A DNA stretch of 64,000 nucleotides from Alopecurus myosuroides (lineage: Eukaryota; Streptophyta; Magnoliopsida; Poales; Poaceae): contig CM054060.1 of the NCBI GenBank assembly GCA_028641055.1, positions 161,794,696-161,858,695 on the forward strand, in the 5' to 3' direction. Shown piece by piece: positions 1 through 10,561 of this stretch. A program made the position numbers and the translations under genes. The notes under the pieces were generated by a model that was not told the DNA's origin, searched no databases, and saw only the letters and a list, made by a program, of their open reading frames with translations. Position 1 is the first letter of the stretch, and the number at the start of each line of letters is the position of its first letter.

Positions 1-464
1 GCATCAGCATCGCTCCATCACCGCAACGAGATAAGAGGAAAGAGCCGGGCAAGGATCTACTCCCTGCCTACCTTGCCCTTCGGTGGCGTCCTTGTCGAGC
101 TGGGCGTCCTGTAGCGAGCGTGTCCATGACTCCCTGCCGCCGTGCGTGACCGATGTGCCATCGCTGCTGTCCGCTGTCGAGTGCTAGTCCGTGGAACCCT
201 CGACCGTGCGCGTGCCTTTCTGTTGCCGAACTGTGTCTTCTTCTCCACTCCTGCGTGGATCGATGTGGATCGTCTCCTAGGGTTCTCGGACCACGGTGCC
301 TTGCCGAATCCTCATCTGTCACTGCAAACATATCCAGCTCTCAGCTGAATGACCCGCCGTGGCTTTATCAGCATCTCCACTCGCGGCGCCAACATAACAT
401 GCGGATCCTCGCCCCGCACGGGCTCGGCCATCCGGGCGAGCTGCCCGAGTATCCGGGCCGCCGA
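1..464. other. Unassigned GC-rich sequence
   Basis: GC-rich stretch with short open frames on both strands and no start, splice or domain pattern that I recognise. It forms the left flank of the MITE at 474-939. Its GC content resembles gene-derived or transposon 5' sequence, but nothing identifies it. No function is proposed. Confidence 0.3.
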
Positions 465-473
465 GTATCGGGG

Positions 474-939
474 GGACTGAGATCCTGTGACTTCACGAAG
501 AGAAGTCACTACGTGACTTTAGCCCTCTCATTGCCATCCGATTTCCATCCAACGGACAGGATTGACCCAAAGTTTAAACACAAAATAAAAATTCTTCAGA
601 AAAAATTGAAAAAAATCCAGTGAGTAGTATATGGTCCGTTTTGTATTCTGTCAAAGTTTCACATCATTTGGATAGTTGGTTTGTCGTTAAATAAATTTTC
701 ATACTTTGAATTTAAAAGGCCATTAAATCATAAACCACTTATCGAAATGAAACAAAATTCACTCAAGATACACAAAGGAACATATACTACTCACTGGAAT
801 TCTTTTAATTTTTTCTAAACTTTTTAATTTTGTGTTCAAAATTTGGGTCAATTCTACCCGTTGGATGGAGATCGGATGGCACTGAGTTGGCTAAAGTCAC
901 GTGGTGACTTCTCTTCGTGAAGTCACTGGATCTCAGTCC
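474..939. mobile_element. Mutator-type palindromic MITE
   Basis: The termini are GGACTGAGATCC at 474-485 and its exact reverse complement at 928-939. They are flanked by the same 9 bp, GTATCGGGG, at 465-473 and 940-948. A 9-bp target duplication is the Mutator superfamily hallmark. The two halves are near reverse complements over roughly 230 bp, so the element could fold into one long hairpin. A smaller hairpin (GTGACTTC ... GAAGTCAC) sits inside each terminus. There is no coding capacity, so it would depend on a transposase supplied elsewhere. The G-run makes the exact duplication edge uncertain by a base or two. Confidence 0.85.
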
Positions 940-1072
940 GTATCGGGGGGCGTCCCTTTCCACTCGTGGCCCCAGTAAAAAAAAATTAAAACAATATTTA
1001 AACTTAAAAAAAGCATTCAAATCTGATTCAAATGGAACATACTTTATACAAACTTTACATAATTCATCGAAA

Positions 1073-1850
1073 CTAAATCCTAAAAAGGAGGCAGGTTCCC
1101 GCCCATATAGGTGTATGTGCCCCGCAATAGTTGGCAGGGTGACAGTCGGGAATCAGCAACGCAGGTGTCGGTGGTGGTGAAAAGGATGTCTCAATGGCGA
1201 ACTGCATCACTTGCATTGGCCACTCAGGTTCGGTACACTCCTTCGCGTCATCAACCTCCCCCATAGCATGTGGAGGTCGAGGTGGTGGTGGTACCACCGG
1301 CGCCACGGGCTGCTCTCCCCAGCAACCGGTTGTCTCTCCCGGGAGGTGCTGATACATCTCGTCACTGTTCTGCGCGACATCGAAGTCGGAGGAGAAGAAG
1401 TCGTCCTCGGAGAAAAATTCTGAAAGCGGCGACATGGTATCGGAGGTGGGGAAAAATATCTCGAACCGCCCCTGGTAGTCCAACTCCACTTGTTCATCTC
1501 AATACGGCGTTGTATGGACGTCACCCTGCTTCTCTAGCCAGCCACTCATGATATGATGGATATAGTCAATATGTGTCTGGCCGGCGAGGCGAGGCGCCAC
1601 CGAGACGTTCTTTATTCCGTTCCTCGCCCATCCCTTGGGGAGGCGGTAGTCCGCTCGCACCGACATGTTGGTGCGGATGTGCTTGCGTGCCTCCGCCTCC
1701 GTGAGTAGGTCCGCCGGTAGTGATGGTGGCGACAGTGGAAGGTTGTGGTGGACCGGCCATCTGGAGGACCCCGTCTCCTGGTCGTTGCGCGCGCGCGGGG
1801 TGCTCGATGAGGCGCCTTACTCCAAGCGCGGGCCATGGCGGCGGCGATAG
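1073..1850 (-). pseudogene. Decayed hypothetical protein frame
   Basis: On the minus strand one frame stays open from about 1850 to 1073 apart from a single TGA near 1515. The upstream part reads as a basic segment with residues RADYRLPKGW. The downstream part is acidic (SEFFSEDDFFSSDF) and proline-rich. The frame ends before an AT-rich tail next to the MITE. The single stop and otherwise protein-like composition suggest a recently broken gene or transposon-derived frame. I do not recognise the family and assign no function. The sequence just upstream (1857-1861) is CACTA, which might mark a transposon end but has no partner here. Confidence 0.35.
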
Positions 1851-2080
1851 TGGAGGCACTAGTACAAAACGTCACATTAGAGCCGGTTTTGGTACATAGG
1901 CTTGGTTGAAAGAGATAAAAGGAAAACCAAAGGGGAAAAGGGAAAAGGGGAGAGGATAGGGAGCTAGACTCCCTAAGGAGTCCAATCCGAGTCCTACTAG
2001 GAGCGTGGGTGTGGCCAAGACCTCCTCCTTGCAGGAGTAGGACTACTTCTCCCCAAGGAAAGTTCCCCCTTCCCTCCAAC

Positions 2081-2088
2081 TATAAAAA
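2081..2088 (+). promoter_or_regulatory. TATA box of the Copia LTR fragment
   Basis: TATAAAAA lies about 40 bp upstream of the CT tract. The related minus-strand LTR has TATATAAA in the same relative place, supporting an LTR core promoter. Confidence 0.5.
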
Positions 2089-2120
2089 AGACCCTGAGGC
2101 ACATTGAAAAGATAACAATT

Positions 2121-2122
<2 letters not shown>

Positions 2123-2179
<57 letters not shown>

Positions 2180-2310
2180 CCTCTCCCTCTCCCTCTCTCC
2201 CTCCCTCTCTCCCTCCCTCTCCCTCTCCCTCTCCCCCTCCCTCTCTCCCTCCCTTCCTCCCTCCCTCCCTCTCTCTCTCCCTCCCTCTCTCCCTCCCTCT
2301 CTCCCTCCCT

Positions 2311-2398
<88 letters not shown>
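2123..2398 (+). repeat. Expanded CT / CCCT microsatellite
   Basis: A 276-bp pure pyrimidine tract of CT and CCCT units with one G interruption. It lies just downstream of the LTR TATA box, so it would be transcribed in the LTR leader. The related LTR at 49.5 kb has only about a dozen GA units at the equivalent place. The long Ser/Leu open frame across it is a repeat artefact. Confidence 0.95.
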
Positions 2399-2399
<1 letters not shown>

Positions 2400-3409
2400 G
2401 TAGAATTGGAGAGTCTAATTAGAGCTTCTAATTGGTTTTTCGAGGTATCTTCTCCCGATTAGACCCGGCTCTAATTGGTTTTCTCTCTTATGTGTTGAGA
2501 AACTTCTATAATCATATACTCTAATCACATTTGATTAGTTCTACAAATTAGCAATGTCAAAATGTTGTCTATCTTCGTTGGTGCCGAATTCTAGACGGTG
2601 GAGCGCTGGCGGGTTGACACGAACGTACACTTGCACACCATAAGAGGGATTACACATGTGATTCTTGACGAGGGAAGTTTAGCGGCATCCTTGCAACTAG
2701 AATTAGTTGCGAGGATCTACGATTGTTAAGAACACTTCGACGATTATATCGATTCCGCTGCCCGGTGAGTCATGATCTTGATCAATACATGTATGGGCAT
2801 GCATCAATATCTGCATAGTGATCTTATCGGTTATGTTGTGAAATTTTGTAAATTCTGCAGCGCACAATAGTAATCCTGACATTGTAAAAACTAGTAGGTC
2901 CCCGATGTTTAGATTGCTCTACGTGACAAAAAGTCTTCCCATCCTTCATTGTGGAAACGGATTTTGCTTTATCCTTTTGACACAACAATGTTATACGTCC
3001 TCCAAAGAGCACGACAGAAAACACTCTTTCCTATTAACTCGTTGTACGCTAGCCGAATGTTGCATGATACAAAAAAACACAAACAAATTTGATATCCCGG
3101 TGACACTTTTGCACATTCAAACAAAAATAAATACACAAATTTTCTAATAGAAATACAAACACAATTGCAGTATTGTATGAACAATGATTGTTTTCTTACC
3201 ACTTAGTTGCGGTGACAATCTTTTAGATGAACACAAAACTAGATTGAGTAAATTTTCTAGACGCGCAACCATTTTTTGCATACTTGGCATGCCTTATCAT
3301 GTTAACTAAGTTAAAAGGAAGCCTCAACAGCCTTTTCCTGCTGAAGGGTCCTCTCGCTCCACAACAGCCTCTAAAGCCGACTCTGGATCTTCCGGGTTGG
3401 AATTCCCTA

Positions 3410-4260
3410 TGTTCTCCTACGAAGAACTAGTGTCAGCATATTCATTATGGAGCCGTCCAAGGGAGTCAAGTTCATCCACATCTTCATCATCTGATACCTC
3501 TTCAGGAGGACTTGGAGGCTCCATCTCAGTATCCCACCATGAAGGGTCAAACTGAAGGAAAAAATCCAGGTGTTAAATATAAAATGTGAAACAAGTATGC
3601 GTTGAAGGTAAAAAGTGCATTAATAGCTTACAACAGAAGCCGAGTTCAGTGCAGAAAAGGGTTTGAAACCCACAATCTTGATGTCGCTAAGGTTTCTCCT
3701 ATGAGCTTTTGCGTGGCCTTTGCAACAACATGTTCACTCAAATATTCAACATGATACCTCAAATCATCTGTAAGTTTCCCAGTATACTCATAGATGATCC
3801 AGCTTCGCCTACTCAAGGGTTGGATATGCGACCCAACCCAACATCGGATCAGATCAGAAGCTTTCAGGCCATGTGGCAGTAGATTCATCAACCCGTGGAT
3901 TATGGGAGTGGGTGCATCACGAGCAACCGGCTCTGCGTGGGCTTTCATTTTCTCAACAAACACTAAGTGTTCTGCCCTATAAGCCGGAAGAGGATCTTCA
4001 TCTGTGGGGGAAGTTTCTTTATAATAGAAAAAGTTTTCTGCCAAACTTTGGGGGTGGCTATTTAGTTTCATCGAAGGATGTATTCTGTGTCCCCTCCTCT
4101 GTTTAGTAACTCCACCACAGCAGATCAGGGGGCCTTTGGCTATTTCCGACTGTTGATTACAGTAAAAGTACTCTAGAAACATATCTAAACTACGCTCCAT
4201 CTGAAGGTAGTCCTCACATAGGACATGGAAGTTGCTAAGGTTGAGGATGGAATTGGCACT
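3410..4260 (-). pseudogene. Fragment of Gypsy reverse-strand gene, copy 1
   Basis: Minus-strand homologue of the middle of the reverse-strand genes at 18470-19399 and 29754-30683. Shared positions include NSILN, CGGV..QRR, LNSH, the D-T/E-T-SP motif, IQP and a Y(S/T)G..TD..RY motif. The match begins at 4260, where the LINE interrupts it. The main frame spans 4200-3646 and is broken by a TGA (PFLH-stop) just before a donor-like GTAAGC. A second exon begins after a CTTCAG acceptor near 3551 and encodes an acidic PSWWDTE segment, matching exon 2 of the other genes. It belongs to the old Gypsy element whose 3' LTR starts at 11167. The PF04195-type (putative gypsy type transposon) assignment is by recognition, not search. 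Confidence 0.75.
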
Positions 4261-4272
4261 AAGATCTTGAGG

Positions 4273-4862
4273 ATGGAATTGTCATTCTAAATTTTAAAAT
4301 ACAAAATGAAGGCTTACCGCTCAAGCACTTGTTCAAGTTCTTTAACAAGGAATCTATTCCTTGGGTTTACTTAGTATGGAAGTATTATCCTCATGGTGTC
4401 CCTCAAGTGGCTAATCCCTGTGGCTCTTTCTGGTGGAGGGATATCATGAAACTATGCAGAAAATTCTTTGAATTCTCCCCTGTTCAAGTCAGATTGGGTG
4501 ACACGGTTTTGTTCTGGTCAGATGCTTGGCTTAGTACATCTCTGAAATACCATTTTCCTCGTTTGTTCTCTATTTCTTGGATGAGAACCTCTCTGTCCTA
4601 GAGGTTATGTCATGTTCAGATATTACTCAGATATTTCTCTTGCCCCTGTCAATGTAAGCCTTTGATGAGCTCCAACAGCTGCAGACTCTGTTGCAACAGG
4701 TCACTTTACAACAAGGAGAGAGGGATGTCTGGCAAACGAGTTGAAAAAATGGGGCCTATTCTGCTATGCTCTACTACAAGCACTGTTTCAAGAATATTAC
4801 TGCCAGTGACATATATGCTCATATTTTTAAAAGTAAGGTGACTCTGAGGATAGAGGTTTTTT
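4273..4862 (+). mobile_element. LINE fragment, copy 1 (3' cut by repeat junction)
   Basis: Plus-strand sequence encoding the C-terminal part of a plant LINE protein, including the W-rich GSFWWRDI segment and GDTVLFWSDAWL, as in the zf-RVT region of LINE reverse transcriptases. Stops interrupt it after about 90 codons. It starts just after AAGATCTTGAGG (4261-4272), the left copy of the LINE target duplication. It ends at the tandem junction, so the LINE tail is absent. Confidence 0.75.
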
Positions 4863-5806
4863 GAGGTATCTTCTCCCGATTAGACCCGGCTCTAATTGGT
4901 TTTCTCTCTTATGTGTTGAGAAACTTCTATAATCATAAACTCTAATCACATTTGATTAGTTCTACAAATTAGCAATGTCAAAATGTTGTCTATCTTTGTT
5001 GGTGCCGAATTCTAGACGGTGGAGCGCTTGCGGGTTGACACGAACGTAGGGATTACACATGTGATTCTTGACGAGGGATGTTTAGCGGCATCCTTGCAAC
5101 TAGAATTAGTTGTGAGGATCTTCTATTGTTCAGAACTCTTCGACGATTATATCGATTCCGCTGCCCGGTGAGTCATGATCTTGATCAATACATGTATGGG
5201 CATGCATCAATATCTGCATAGTGATCTTGTCGGTTATGTTGTGAAATTTTGTAAATTCTGCAGCGCACAATAGTAATTCTGACATTGTAAAAACTAGTAG
5301 GTGCCCGATGTTGCTCTACGTGACAAAAAGTCTTCCCATCCTTCATTGTGGAAACGGATTTTGCTTTATCCTTTTGACACAACAATGTTATACGTCCTCC
5401 AAAGAGAACGACAGAAAACACTCTTTCCTATTAACTCGTTGTACGCTAGCCGAATGTTGCATGATACAAAAAAACACAAACAAATTTGATATCCCATTGA
5501 CACTTTTGCACATTAAAACAAAAATAAATACACAAATTTTCTAATAGAAATACAAACACAATTGCAGTATTGTATGAACAATGATTGTTTTCTTACCACT
5601 TAGTTGCGGTGACAATCTTTTAGATGAACACAAAACTAGATTGAGTAAATTTTCTAGACGTGCAACCATTTTTTGCATACTTGGCATGCCTTATCATGTT
5701 AACTAAGTTAAAAGGAAGCCTCAACAGCCTTTTCCTGCTGAAGGGTCCTCTCGCTCCACAACAGCCTCTAAAGCCGATTCTGGATCTTCTGGGTTGGAAT
5801 TCCCTA

Positions 5807-6657
5807 TGTTCTCCTACGAAGAACTAGTGTCAGCATATTCATTATGGAGCCGTCCAAGGGAGTCAAGTTCATCCACATCTTCATCATCTGATACCTCTTC
5901 AGGAGGACTTGGAGGCTCCATCTCAGTATCCCACCATGAAGGGTCAAGCTGAAGGAAAAAATCCAGGTGTTAAATATAAAATGTGAAACAAGTATGCGTT
6001 GAAGGTAAAAAGTGCATTAATAGCTTACAACAGAAGCCGAGTTCAGTGCAGAAAAGGGTTTGAAACCCACAATCTTGATGTCGCTAAGGTTTCTCCTATG
6101 AGCTTTTGCGTGGCCTTTGCAACAACATGTTCACTCAAATCTTCAACATGATACCTCAAATCATCTGTAAGTTTCCCAGTATACTCATAGATGATCCAGC
6201 TTCGCCTACTCAAGGGTTGGATATGCGACCCAACCCAACATCGGATCAGATCAGAAGCTTTCAGGCCATGTGGCAGTAGATTCATCAACCCGTGGATTAT
6301 GGGAGTGGGTGCATCACGAGCAACCGGCTCTGCGTGGGCTTTCATTTTCTCAACAAACACTAAGTGTTCTGCCCTATAAGCCGGAAGAGGATCTTCATCT
6401 GTGGGGGAAGTTTCTTTATAATAGAAAAAGTTTTCTGCCAAACTTTGGGGGTGGCTATCCAGTTTCATCGAAGGATGTATTCTGTGTCCCCTCCTCTGTT
6501 TAGTAACTCCACCACACCAGATCAGGGGGCCTTTGGCTATTTCCGACTGTTGATTACAGTAAAAGTACTCTAGAAACATATCTAAACTACGCTCCATCTG
6601 AAGGTAGTCCTCACATAGGACATGGAAGTTGCTAAGGTTGAGGATGGAATTGGCACT
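5807..6657 (-). pseudogene. Fragment of Gypsy reverse-strand gene, copy 2
   Basis: Same minus-strand fragment as in copy 1, shifted by 2397 bp; main frame 6597-6043. The terminal TGA is shared, so the break predates the triplication. Differences from copy 1 include W for C in the LI(C/W)CGGV motif, D for N after MKL, and D for Y before LSEH. The W and D residues in RYHVED are shared with copy 3. Confidence 0.75.
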
Positions 6658-6669
6658 AAGATCTTGAGG

Positions 6670-7259
6670 ATGGAATTGTCATTCTAAATTTTAAAATACA
6701 AAATGAAGGCTTACCGCTCAAGCACTTGTTCAAGTTCTTTAACAAGGAATCTATTCCTTGGGTTTACTTAGTATGGCAGTATTATCCTCATGGTGTCCCT
6801 CAAGTAGCTAATCCCTGTGGCTCTTTCTGGTGGAGGGATATCATGAAACTATGCAGAAAATTCTTTGAATTCTCCTCTGTTCAAGTCAGATTGGGTGACA
6901 CGGTTTTGTTCTGGTCAGATGCTTGGCTTGGTACATCTCTGAAATACCATTTTCCTCGTTTGTTCTCTATTTCTTGGATGAGAACCTCTCTGTCCTAGAG
7001 GTTATGTCCTGTTCGGATATTACTCAGATATTTCTCTTGCCCCTGTCAATGTAAGCCTTTGATGAGCTCCAACAGCTGCAGACTCTGTTGCAACAGGTCA
7101 CTTTACAACAAGGAGAGAGGGATGTCTGGCAAACGAGTTGAAAAAATGGGGCCTATTCTGCTATGCTCTACTACAAGCACTGTTTCAAGAATATTACTGC
7201 CAGTGACATATATGCTCATATTTTTAAAAGTAAGGTGACTCTGAGGATAGAGGTTTTTT
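6670..7259 (+). mobile_element. LINE fragment, copy 2
   Basis: Second copy of the LINE C-terminal fragment, again starting after the target-duplication sequence (6658-6669) and ending at the tandem junction GGTTTTTTGAGG. Same stops as copy 1. Confidence 0.75.
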
Positions 7260-9680
7260 GAGGTATCTTCTCCCGATTAGACCCGGCTCTAATTGGTTTT
7301 CTCTCTTATGTGTTGAGAAACTTCTATAATCATATACTCTAATCACATTTGATTAGTTCTACAAATTAGCAATGTCAAAATGTTGTCTATCTTCGTTGGT
7401 GCCGAATTCTAGACGGTGGAGCGCTGGCGGGTTGACACGAACGTACACTTGCACACCATAAGAGGGATTACACATGTGATTCTTGACGAGGGAAGTTTAG
7501 CGGCATCCTTGCAACTAGAATTAGTTGTGAGGATCTACGATTGTTCAGAACTCTTCGATGATTATATCGATTCCGCTGCCCGGTGAGTCATGATCTTGAT
7601 CAATACATGTATGGGCATGCATCAATATCTGCATAGTGATCTTGTCGGTTATGTTGTGAAATTTTGTAAATTCTGCAGCGCACAATAGTAATCCTGACAT
7701 TGTAAAAACTAGTAGGTCCCCGATGTTTAGATTGCTCTACGTGACAAAAAGTCTTCCCATCCTTCATTGTGGAAACGGATTTTGCTTTATCCTTTTGACA
7801 CAACAATGTTATACGTCCTCCAAAGAGCACGACAGAAAACACTCTTTCCTATTAACTCGTTGTACGCTAGCCGAATGTTGCATGATACAAAAAAACACAA
7901 ACAAATTTGATATCCCATTGACACTTTTGCACATTAAAACAAAAATAAATACACAAATTTTCTAATAGAAATACAAACACAATTGCAGTATTGTATGAAC
8001 AATGATTGTTTTCTTACCACTTAGTTGCGGTGACAATCTTTTAGATGAACACAAAACTAGATTGAGTAAATTTTCTAGACGCGCAACCATTTTTTGCATA
8101 CTTGGCATGCCTTATCATGTTAACTAAGTTAAAAGGAAGCCTCAACAGCCTTTTCCTGCTGAAGGGTCCTCTCGCTCCACAACAGCCTCTAAAGCCGACT
8201 CTGGATCTTCCGGGTTGGAATTCCCTATGTTCTCCTACGAAGAACTAGTGTCAGCATATTCATTATGGAGCCGTCCAAGGGAGTCAAGTTCATCCACATC
8301 TTCATCATCTGATACCTCTTCAGGAGGACTTGGAGGCTCCATCTCAGTATCCCACCATGAAGGGTCAAGCTGAAGGAAAAAATCCAGGTGTTAAATATAA
8401 AATGTGAAAAAAGTATGCGTTGAAGGTAAAAAGTGCATTAATAGCTTACAACAGAAGCCGAGTTCAGTGCAGAAAAGGGTTTGAAACCCACAATCTTGAT
8501 GTCGCTAAGGTTTCTCCTATGAGCTTTTGCGTGGCCTTTGCAACAACATGTTCACTCAAATCTTCAACATGATACCTCAAATCATCTGTAAGTTTCCCAG
8601 TATACTCATAGATGATCCAGCTTCGCCTACTCAAGGGTTGGATATGCGACCCAACCCAACATCGGATCAGATCAGAAGCTTTCAGGCCATGTGGCAGTAG
8701 ATTCATCAACCCGTGGATTATGGGAGTGGGTGCATCACGAGCAACCGGCTCTGCGTGGGCTTTCATTTTCTCAATAAACACTAAGTGTTTTGCCCTATAA
8801 GCCGGAAGAGGATCTTCATCTGTGGGGGAAGTTTCTTTATAATAGAAAAAGTTTTCTGCCAAACTTTGGGGGTGGCTATTCAGTTTCATCGAAGGATGTA
8901 TTCTGTGTCCCCTCCTCTGTTTAGTAACTCCACCACACCAGATCAGGGGGCCTTTGGCTATTTCCGACTGTTGATTACAGTAAAAGTACTCTAGAAACAT
9001 ATCTAAACTACGCTCCATCTGAAGGTAGTCCTCACATAGGACATGGAAGTTGCTAAGGTTGAGGATGGAATTGGCACTAAGATCTTGAGGATGGAATTGT
9101 CATTCTAAATTTTAAAATACAAAATGAAGGCTTACCGCTCAAGCACTTGTTCAAGTTCTTTAATAAGGAATCTATTCCTTGGGTTTACTTAGTATGGCAG
9201 TATTATCCTCATGGTGTCCCTCAAGTGGCTAATCCCTGTGGCTCTTTCTGGTGGAGGGATATCATGAAACTATGCAGAAAATTCTTTGAATTCTCCTCTG
9301 TTCAAGTCAGATTGGGTGACACGGTTTTGTTCTGGTCAGATGCTTGGCTTGGTACATCTCTGAAATACCATTTTCCTTGTTTGTTCTCTATTTCTTGGAT
9401 GAGAACCTCTCTGTCCTAGAGGTTATGTCCTGTTCGGATATTACTCAGATATTTCTCTTGCCCCTGTCAATGTAAGCCTTTGATGAGCTCCAACAGCTGC
9501 AGACTCTGTTGCAACAGGTCACTTTACAACAAGGAGAGAGGGATGTCTGGCAAACGAGTTGAAAAAATGGGGCCTATTCTGCTATGCTCTACTACAAGCA
9601 CTGTTTCAAGAATATTACTGCCAGTGACATATATGCTCATATTTTTAAAAGTAAGGTGACTATGAGGATAGAGGTTTTTT
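7260..9680 (+). repeat. Tandem 2.4-kb unit, copy 3
   Basis: Third copy; 2421 bp, the same length as copy 1. At 9680 the repeat ends and the LINE continues uninterrupted (GGTTTTTTCTTGG). This copy therefore shows the original right-hand context, while copy 1 shows the original left-hand context. Confidence 0.93.
8228..9078 (-). pseudogene. Fragment of Gypsy reverse-strand gene, copy 3
   Basis: Third minus-strand fragment; main frame 9018-8464, same terminal TGA. Its own changes include K for E and I for V in the RA(E/K)HLVF(V/I)EKM segment. The remainder of the gene's 5' part lies beyond the LINE at 10246-10561, so this copy and that segment bracket the LINE insertion in the original gene. 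Confidence 0.75.
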
Positions 9681-10233
9681 CTTGGTTACTAGTTAGTGAT
9701 CGTTTAAACACTCGAGACATGCTGAAACATCGACATTGGAATGTCACGGATTTGACTCATTGTGAGCTTTGTCCCACTAGAGCTTCGCAAGATTGGATGC
9801 AATTGTTCTTTCATTGCAACTTCAGTAGCAGAATTTGGACTTAACTACAATTTTTTTGGGAAACTGGCGACACTTTTGAACAGGTGTTTAGTATCTCTAT
9901 GAAGAAGTTCAGTCAGCCTTTTTTCACTGAAGTGGTTATTTTGGCTCTATGGCACATTTAGAAACACGGGAATGATGCTATATTCAATCATGTGCAACCT
10001 TCCTTTAGGTATTGGAAGAGGAATTTCATTCATGAAGTCACCATGCATGTGCATAGAATGAAGGATAAGCATGTACAAAGTTTTTCAAGATTGATTGAAA
10101 ATCTACCTTAGTTTGTAATAGTGTAGCTCCCCTATCTCACCCTCTCTTCCTGTAATTATGTAAATTGTGGGTTTCTTTGTTTTCAATAAAATACTGTCGG
10201 GTGTAAACCCTAGAGTCCTTATATTCAAAAAAG
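9091..10233 (+). mobile_element. 5'-truncated LINE with intact 3' end
   Basis: This is the only LINE copy with its tail. It is flanked by AAGATCTTGAGG (9079-9090) and AAGATCTTGAAG (10234-10245), a 12-bp target duplication with one mismatch. It encodes the C-terminal zf-RVT-like region: FSWLLVSDRL, then C-E-L-C, and H-C-N-F. Stops follow. The 3' UTR ends in a short A-run (CAAAAAAG). It inserted into the reverse-strand gene of the old Gypsy element; joining its flanks by eye restores homology to the intact genes at 18.5 and 29.8 kb. Strong 5' truncation is typical of target-primed reverse transcription. Confidence 0.8.
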
Positions 10234-10245
10234 AAGATCTTGAAG

Positions 10246-10561
10246 GTGGAGTCCCCAATGAGCTAACACTTTGCGTAAGAAATAAGAGTCGGGTGGACGG
10301 AAACCACGATGAACATGGTCCCCAAATATAATTACCTCTCCCGGCCTAGGTGTAGGACAGATCTCCTCTCCAGGAACACGCTAGGAAATATCCTGAGGGA
10401 GAAGCCCTCATAAACCAGCTCCTCGATCACAACCTTGACATCTGGGATTTAGCCCAATAAGCCTTGATCTCGCGCTTGTTGGGAGCCGGTGTTGGAGCTG
10501 CAGCTAGGTCCATGCTCCTTTTCTTCCCACGCACTTTGTTGGGTGTACTCTTTAAAGCCAT
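10246..10561 (-). pseudogene. N-terminal part of old Gypsy reverse-strand gene
   Basis: Minus-strand frame starting at 10561 with a basic N-terminus, then IKAYWAKSQM, the counterpart of ISANWGKSSV in the gene at 29754. After a frameshift near 10440 the homology continues as VIEELV and HRGFRPPD, matching EELVELG and TRGFRPPGH, until the LINE junction at 10245. The gene reads inward from the 3' LTR at 11167, the same geometry as in elements 1 and 2. Confidence 0.65.

Larger units (their letters stand above)
1905..2868 (+). repeat. Copia LTR fragment (Angela-like), 5' truncated
   Basis: This segment is clearly related to the minus-strand LTR at 49046-51150. Both share a TATA-like box, a downstream CT-rich tract, a TAGTAGAAT segment, the run CGCTGCCCGGTGAGTCATGA and a 3' end in ...GCA. 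That places it as the U3-R-U5 portion of a Copia LTR. No initiator-Met primer site follows the 3' end near 2866, so it is either a 3' LTR or a truncated solo piece. From 2442 onward it is part of the triplicated unit. Confidence 0.65.
2442..4862 (+). repeat. Tandem 2.4-kb unit, copy 1
   Basis: First of three head-to-tail copies; 2421 bp. Contents in order: Copia LTR 3' part (2442-2868), about 430 bp with no recognisable gene, a minus-strand Gypsy reverse-gene fragment (3410-4260), and a LINE fragment (4273-4862). The left edge is continuous with the LTR sequence GGTTTTTCGAGG. The right edge joins LINE sequence to the next copy at GGTTTTTTGAGG. Confidence 0.93.
4863..7259 (+). repeat. Tandem 2.4-kb unit, copy 2
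   Basis: Second copy; 2397 bp. It is 24 bp shorter than copies 1 and 3. Two small deletions explain this: 18 bp in the LTR part near 5046 and 6 bp near 5310. Otherwise it differs from its neighbours by scattered substitutions. Confidence 0.93.

Noticed and set aside
1857..1900. CACTAGTACAAAA as a second CACTA terminus
   Set aside because: Only about 40 bp before Copia LTR sequence, no partner terminus and no subterminal repeats; could be chance or a tiny remnant.
2119..2400. Open frame of alternating Ser and Leu across the CT tract
   Set aside because: Purely a microsatellite translation; no start context or domain.
2824..3202. Short frames on both strands between the LTR part and the Gypsy fragment of each tandem unit
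   Set aside because: Repeated only because the unit is repeated; no start context, codon pattern or domain, and the frames in copy 2 are altered by a deletion.
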